Shown here: positions 60,831 to 64,000 of the stretch, piece by piece | Layout of the letters: each line of letters starts with the position of its first letter | Position numbering within the stretch: the first letter of the stretch is position 1 | Assembly: GCA_965277355.1 (NCBI GenBank) | Contig: CBDICN010000001.1 | Coordinates: forward strand, 1,426,001 to 1,490,000 | Direction of reading: 5' to 3' | Length of the DNA stretch: 64,000 nt | Origin: RH-AL1 sp965277355 | GTDB taxonomy: Bacteria; Pseudomonadota; Alphaproteobacteria; Rhizobiales; Beijerinckiaceae | Made by a program: the position numbers and the translations under genes | The notes under the pieces: model-generated | The model's database searches: none | What the model was told of the DNA's origin: nothing | What the model saw: the letters and a program-made list of their open reading frames with translations, nothing else

Positions 60831-62147
60831 ATGGGGATGCACGAATTGACGGCCTTGCGCGACGGCACCCTCAAGGGCGCCTGGACGCTGGACCTCAGCG
60901 GCTGCGACCTGCTAGACGTGCCGCCCGAGGTCTTCGAGCTCGGCGAGACGCTCGAGGTGCTCGACCTTGGCAGGAACGCGATCGGCACCCTGCCGGCCGA
61001 GTTCGCAAGACTGACCAAGCTGCGGGTCCTGTTCTGCTCGGGCAACGCTTTCGACCGCCTGCCGCCGGTGCTCGGCGCATGCCCGATGCTGAGCCAGATC
61101 GGTTTCCGCGGCTGTGGGCTGCGCGAGGTGCCGGACGAGTCGCTTCCGCCGACACTGCGATGGCTGATCCTCACCGACAACAAGCTCGAGATGCTGCCGC
61201 TGGCGCTCGGCGAGCGGCCGACGCTGCAGAAGCTGATGCTCGCCGGAAACGCGCTGCGCACGCTGCCGGCCTCGCTCGCCGGCGCGCCGAGCCTCGAGCT
61301 CATCCGCATCGCCGCCAACCGTTTGGAGACGCTGCCCGGATGGCTGCTCGAGCTGCCGCGGCTGGCGTGGCTGGCCTTCGCCGGCAACCCGGTGGAGGCG
61401 GGCGAGCCGTCGACATCCGTCGTCGAGGTACAATGGTCTCGTCTGCGGCTCGGGCCGCTGTTGGGCGAGGGCGCGTCGGGCCAGATCTACCAGGCGCGCT
61501 GGCCCACGGAGGAGGGCGCCGAGGACAGGCCGGTTGCCGTCAAGCTGTTCAGGGGCGTGATGACCAGCGACGGCCTGCCCGCGCGCGAAATGGCCGCCTG
61601 CTTAGCCGCCGGCGACCACCCGAACCTGATCGGGAGCCTGGGCCAGGTCACCGGTCATCCCCAAGGCCTTGATGGTCTGGTGATGCGCCTTCTGCCCTCC
61701 TCCTGGCGCACGCTGGCCGCGCCGCCGAGCCAGGCAAGCTGCACGCGCGACGTGTATCCGCAAGATCGGCGCTTCGACACGGGTGTCGCGCTGCGCGCCG
61801 CGCGCGGCATCGCGGCGGCCTGTGCCCACCTCCACGCGCGCGGCCTGATGCATGGCGATCTATACGCCCACAACCTTTTATGGGACGGCCACCGTGGAGA
61901 GGCGCTGATGAGCGACTTCGGCGCGGCCTCCTTCATGCCGTCGGAGCAATCGGCGGCCCTGACGCCGCTCGACGTGCTGGCGTTCGGCGTGCTCCTGGGC
62001 GAACTCGTCGAGCGCTGTGACGGCGGGCCTGTGCCGGCCGCCGTCATCGCGCTTCAGCAAGCCTGCGTGCGGTCACGGCCGTCGGAGAGACCGCACATGA
62101 CCGAGGTACTCGAGGCGCTCCGCCAGGAGCAGAACGTCGTTCAGTAG
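60831..62147 (+). CDS. leucine-rich repeat protein fused to a eukaryotic-type kinase domain
   Basis: ATG 60831 behind GGAGG; 438 residues. Residues 17-190 form about seven LRRs of the 23-residue type (LEVLDLGRNAIGTLPAEFA, LRWLILTDNKLEMLPLAL and so on). A kinase domain follows from about 203: glycine loop GEGASGQIY (212-220), VAVK with Lys238, Glu253, HGD 341-343 in place of HRD, Asn348 and DFG 362-364, so the catalytic set is complete apart from the Arg-to-Gly change in HRD. There is no membrane helix or signal peptide. This LRR-kinase order is known from scattered proteobacteria; targets are unknown. Confidence 0.9.
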   Translation: MGMHELTALRDGTLKGAWTLDLSGCDLLDVPPEVFELGETLEVLDLGRNAIGTLPAEFARLTKLRVLFCSGNAFDRLPPVLGACPMLSQIGFRGCGLREVPDESLPPTLRWLILTDNKLEMLPLALGERPTLQKLMLAGNALRTLPASLAGAPSLELIRIAANRLETLPGWLLELPRLAWLAFAGNPVEAGEPSTSVVEVQWSRLRLGPLLGEGASGQIYQARWPTEEGAEDRPVAVKLFRGVMTSDGLPAREMAACLAAGDHPNLIGSLGQVTGHPQGLDGLVMRLLPSSWRTLAAPPSQASCTRDVYPQDRRFDTGVALRAARGIAAACAHLHARGLMHGDLYAHNLLWDGHRGEALMSDFGAASFMPSEQSAALTPLDVLAFGVLLGELVERCDGGPVPAAVIALQQACVRSRPSERPHMTEVLEALRQEQNVVQ

Positions 62148-62158
62148 CCTAGGGTCAT

Positions 62159-62305
62159 TCAGTAGCAGAAGGTTTTGGCTTCCGAGCCGATCGTGGTGCT
62201 CGGACAGACCTTTCTGGGTGCATCGGGATCTCCGCTGTCGCGCCGCCCGGAGGCACAGCCGCCGAGCATCAGAACGGCGACGAGCAGAACTGCCTTTCTC
62301 ATCAT
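62159..62305 (-). CDS. 48-residue small lipoprotein
   Basis: ATG 62305 (or the adjacent ATG 62302) follows AAGGGA. The signal MMRKAVLLVAVLMLGGC ends in a lipobox LGGC with Cys17; the mature 32 residues contain two more cysteines (KVCPSTT, KTFCY). Its longer frame upstream is spurious. Probably an outer-membrane lipoprotein of unknown role. Confidence 0.65.
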   Translation of the reverse strand: MMRKAVLLVAVLMLGGCASGRRDSGDPDAPRKVCPSTTIGSEAKTFCY

Positions 62306-62546
62306 GTCCCTTCGCGAATACCAGGCGGCTCGCGTAGCGGATCGGCGCTGGGGCCGCAAGCGGGGATCGTGGACCTGCCGACCGCCATGTTGCACCGCGT
62401 CATTAGCATGGCTGCCGCCACTCCGCGGCAGTCTCAGCGCCATGCCCTCGCCTTACATTTGATTGGACTATCCTACGTCGGCTTCGGCGGCGATTCCGTA
62501 TATCGGTCCCGCGCCACGCCCAACATCAAGTTTGGAGATCTCCTCG

Positions 62547-63788
62547 GTGAAGGCTGCGCCCACCTCGTTCATGTTCATCGTGCTGATGAGTCTGCTTGGC
62601 GCCATGTCTGCTTTCGCGACCGACATGTCGCTCGCCGCCGTCGAGCCGATGGCGCTCGAGCTGGGCGTGAGCGCCAATACGATCGGGCTGTCGCTTTCAG
62701 CCTTCATGATCTCCTTCGCGCTTTCGCCGCTCCTCTACGGCCCGCTGTCTGACCGCTACGGGCGCCGCCCGGTCGCCCTGCTCGCCTGCACCGTGTACGT
62801 CATCGGCGGCGTCGGCTGCGTCTTCGCCCACAGCCTGCCGGCCCTGCTCGCCTGCCGCTTCGTGCAAGGCATCGGCGGCGGCGCTCGCCCGCTCGGCCTC
62901 GCCATCATCGGGGACCACTTCAAGGGCTCGGCGCAGCGTGAGAAGATGTCTTACGTCTCCGCGCTCAGCCTTCTCGCGCCGCTGCTCGCGCCTTCGATCG
63001 GCGCGCTCCTGATGGGGTTCGCCGGATGGCGCCTCATCTACACGTTCCTCACCGTGACGGGGGCGGCCGCCCTGTTGCTGATATGGTGGAGGCTCGGCGA
63101 GTCGCTTCCGGAAGAGCGTCGCGTATCGATCTCGCCGCGCAGCATCGTGGGCCACTACGCGGCGGTGTTTCGCAACCGGCGCTCGCTTGCCTTCACCCTC
63201 GTCGCCATCGCGATGTTCGGCGTCATCTTCGCCTACGTCAGCGGCTCGCCCTACGTGATGATCGGCGCCTTCCACCTCACGCCCGCGCAGTACGGGCTGA
63301 CCTTCATGCTGAACTCGTCCGGCCTGCTCGTCGGCAACCTCGTCAACGCGCGGCTCAACCGCCGCGGCGTGGCGCCGGCGAAACTGTTGATCGGCGGCCT
63401 GACCCTCGTCTGCTCCGGCGCGGTCGGCCTGCTCGCGATCACGCTGGCCGGCAACACCAGCGTCGCTATGTTCCTGCCTTTCCTGGTGTTGTGCATGATG
63501 GGCTGCTCGATCAGCAACGTGAACGCCGTCCAGCTCGCGATCGAGCCGCTCCTGCACATCGCCGGCACCGCTAGCGCAGCGGTGGTGTCAGCGCAGCTGG
63601 CGTTCGGCGCCGCCGCCGGGCTTCTCGTCGCCACCCTCTACGACGGCCGCACGCCGCTCTCGACCGTGGCTTGCATGGCGGGCATCGGGCTTGGCGGGTT
63701 GGGCGCATTCCTCGCGCGGCCGCGACGGGAGGTAGTCGCGCGCGGTGGGGATGTCGCAACGTCGTGGCCGGCGGCGGCGAAGACCTGA
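62547..63788 (+). CDS. Bcr/CflA-family MFS drug efflux transporter
   Basis: GTG 62547 lies nine bases after GGAG and starts just before the first helix; TTG 62463 would add 28 odd residues. The 413-residue protein has twelve helices with DMSLAAVEPMALELGVSANTIGLSLSAFMISFALSPLLYGPLSDRYGRRPVALLA (helices 1-2 and motif A), RFVQGIGGGARPLGLAIIGD, and GASVAMFLPFLVL-like helix 10. The final ten or so residues (GGDVATSWPAAAKT) are antisense to a 3-hydroxyacyl-CoA dehydrogenase remnant, so the C-terminus is probably a deletion junction. Confidence 0.9.
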   Translation: MKAAPTSFMFIVLMSLLGAMSAFATDMSLAAVEPMALELGVSANTIGLSLSAFMISFALSPLLYGPLSDRYGRRPVALLACTVYVIGGVGCVFAHSLPALLACRFVQGIGGGARPLGLAIIGDHFKGSAQREKMSYVSALSLLAPLLAPSIGALLMGFAGWRLIYTFLTVTGAAALLLIWWRLGESLPEERRVSISPRSIVGHYAAVFRNRRSLAFTLVAIAMFGVIFAYVSGSPYVMIGAFHLTPAQYGLTFMLNSSGLLVGNLVNARLNRRGVAPAKLLIGGLTLVCSGAVGLLAITLAGNTSVAMFLPFLVLCMMGCSISNVNAVQLAIEPLLHIAGTASAAVVSAQLAFGAAAGLLVATLYDGRTPLSTVACMAGIGLGGLGAFLARPRREVVARGGDVATSWPAAAKT

Positions 63789-63835
63789 GCGATACGGTGG
63801 CCCATCAGCCCCGCCCCGACGACCGCGACCTTCAT
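63755..63835 (-). pseudogene. truncated 3-hydroxyacyl-CoA dehydrogenase (NAD-binding start only)
   Basis: ATG 63835 overlaps the RidA stop as ATGA. The first 27 codons read MKVAVVGAGLMGHRIAQVFA then AAGHDV, which is the NAD-binding loop of 3-hydroxybutyryl/3-hydroxyacyl-CoA dehydrogenase. After that the frame (open to 63638) is only the antisense of the MFS gene. About 260 further residues are missing. It is a fossil left by a deletion that also altered the MFS 3' end. Confidence 0.7.
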
Positions 63836-64000
63836 GGCGCCTCTCCCGAAGTTGCGTCGGAGCGTATACGAGCGGTCACCTCGATCTCGATCTTCATGCG
63901 CGGATCCAACAGCTTGGCGCCGAACACGGTCGCGGCTGGCTTCGCCGCGCCGAGACGCTCGCGCAGTATGGGCCAACACGGCTCGAAGTCGGCGAGGTCC
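63832..64000 (-). CDS. RidA/YjgF-family protein, C-terminal part (gene continues beyond window)
   Basis: The last 55 codons of a minus-strand gene ending TGA at 63832. LADFEPCWPILRERLGAAKP and LLDPRMKIEIEVTARI show the RidA fold end, where an Arg and the EIE(V/A) strand bind the substrate carboxylate. RidA deaminates reactive enamines from PLP enzymes. The following dehydrogenase start overlaps by four bases, indicating a former operon. Confidence 0.7.
   Translation of the reverse strand, partial: DLADFEPCWPILRERLGAAKPAATVFGAKLLDPRMKIEIEVTARIRSDATSGEAP

Overview
The window is GC-rich DNA from an alphaproteobacterium, most likely of the order Hyphomicrobiales (Rhizobiales). The grounds are the codon bias, a CycM-like cytochrome c, alphaproteobacterial porin and small-membrane-protein families, many GTG/TTG starts and tightly overlapping operons. 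I cannot name the genus. No rRNA, tRNA, CRISPR array, transposase or phage gene is visible, so this reads as ordinary chromosome shaped by deletions.

Layout. 1-9.7 kb: OsmC (partial), rmuC, a Yellow/MRJP-like secreted protein, a GlsB-type membrane protein, several tiny genes, a two-gene chromate transporter, a phospholipase-D-like protein, an AlaC-type aminotransferase and a broken cobT remnant. 9.7-33.2 kb: a LysR regulator and then a purine and ureide catabolic island. 33.4-39.1 kb: a same-strand run of FMN reductase, SDR, GH15 glycosidase, GMC oxidoreductase and DoxX. 39.1-46.5 kb: kup, a beta-barrel porin, fpr, a YbhB-family protein, bioB and a TetR regulator. 46.6-51.2 kb: an emrA-emrB-NodT tripartite efflux operon. 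51.2-57.0 kb: the yejABEF peptide ABC transporter on the minus strand. 57.2-64 kb: a duplicated di-heme cytochrome c, pheA, a lytic transglycosylase, an LRR-kinase fusion, a small lipoprotein, an MFS drug exporter, and a RidA gene followed by a truncated 3-hydroxyacyl-CoA dehydrogenase at the right edge.

The purine island is the centrepiece. It encodes a Tsx-like outer-membrane channel, a BMP-type binding protein and ABC transporter, adenine, guanine and 8-oxoguanine deaminases, a molybdenum xanthine dehydrogenase, uricase, HIU hydrolase and OHCU decarboxylase. These are followed by an allantoin racemase, PuuE allantoinase, allantoicase, ureidoglycolate lyase and an NCS1 allantoin permease. 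Together they can carry purines to glyoxylate and urea. An NCS2 xanthine/uracil permease survives only as a 75-residue internally deleted remnant.

The strongest unannotated signal is a set of six good -24/-12 (sigma-54) promoter motifs, TGGCAnn-N4-TTGn, each 31-39 bases in front of a start codon in this island and on both strands. No dedicated purine regulator was found inside the island. Nitrogen-status (NtrC/RpoN) control is therefore the likely logic.

Other notable points are several deletion fossils (cobT, NCS2 permease, 3-hydroxyacyl-CoA dehydrogenase, a small secreted protein), a perfect 44-bp palindrome that supplies the C-terminus of the allantoin permease, a 15-bp Gly/Ser-coding minisatellite in the efflux outer-membrane protein, and oppositely charged N-terminal tails on EmrA and EmrB.
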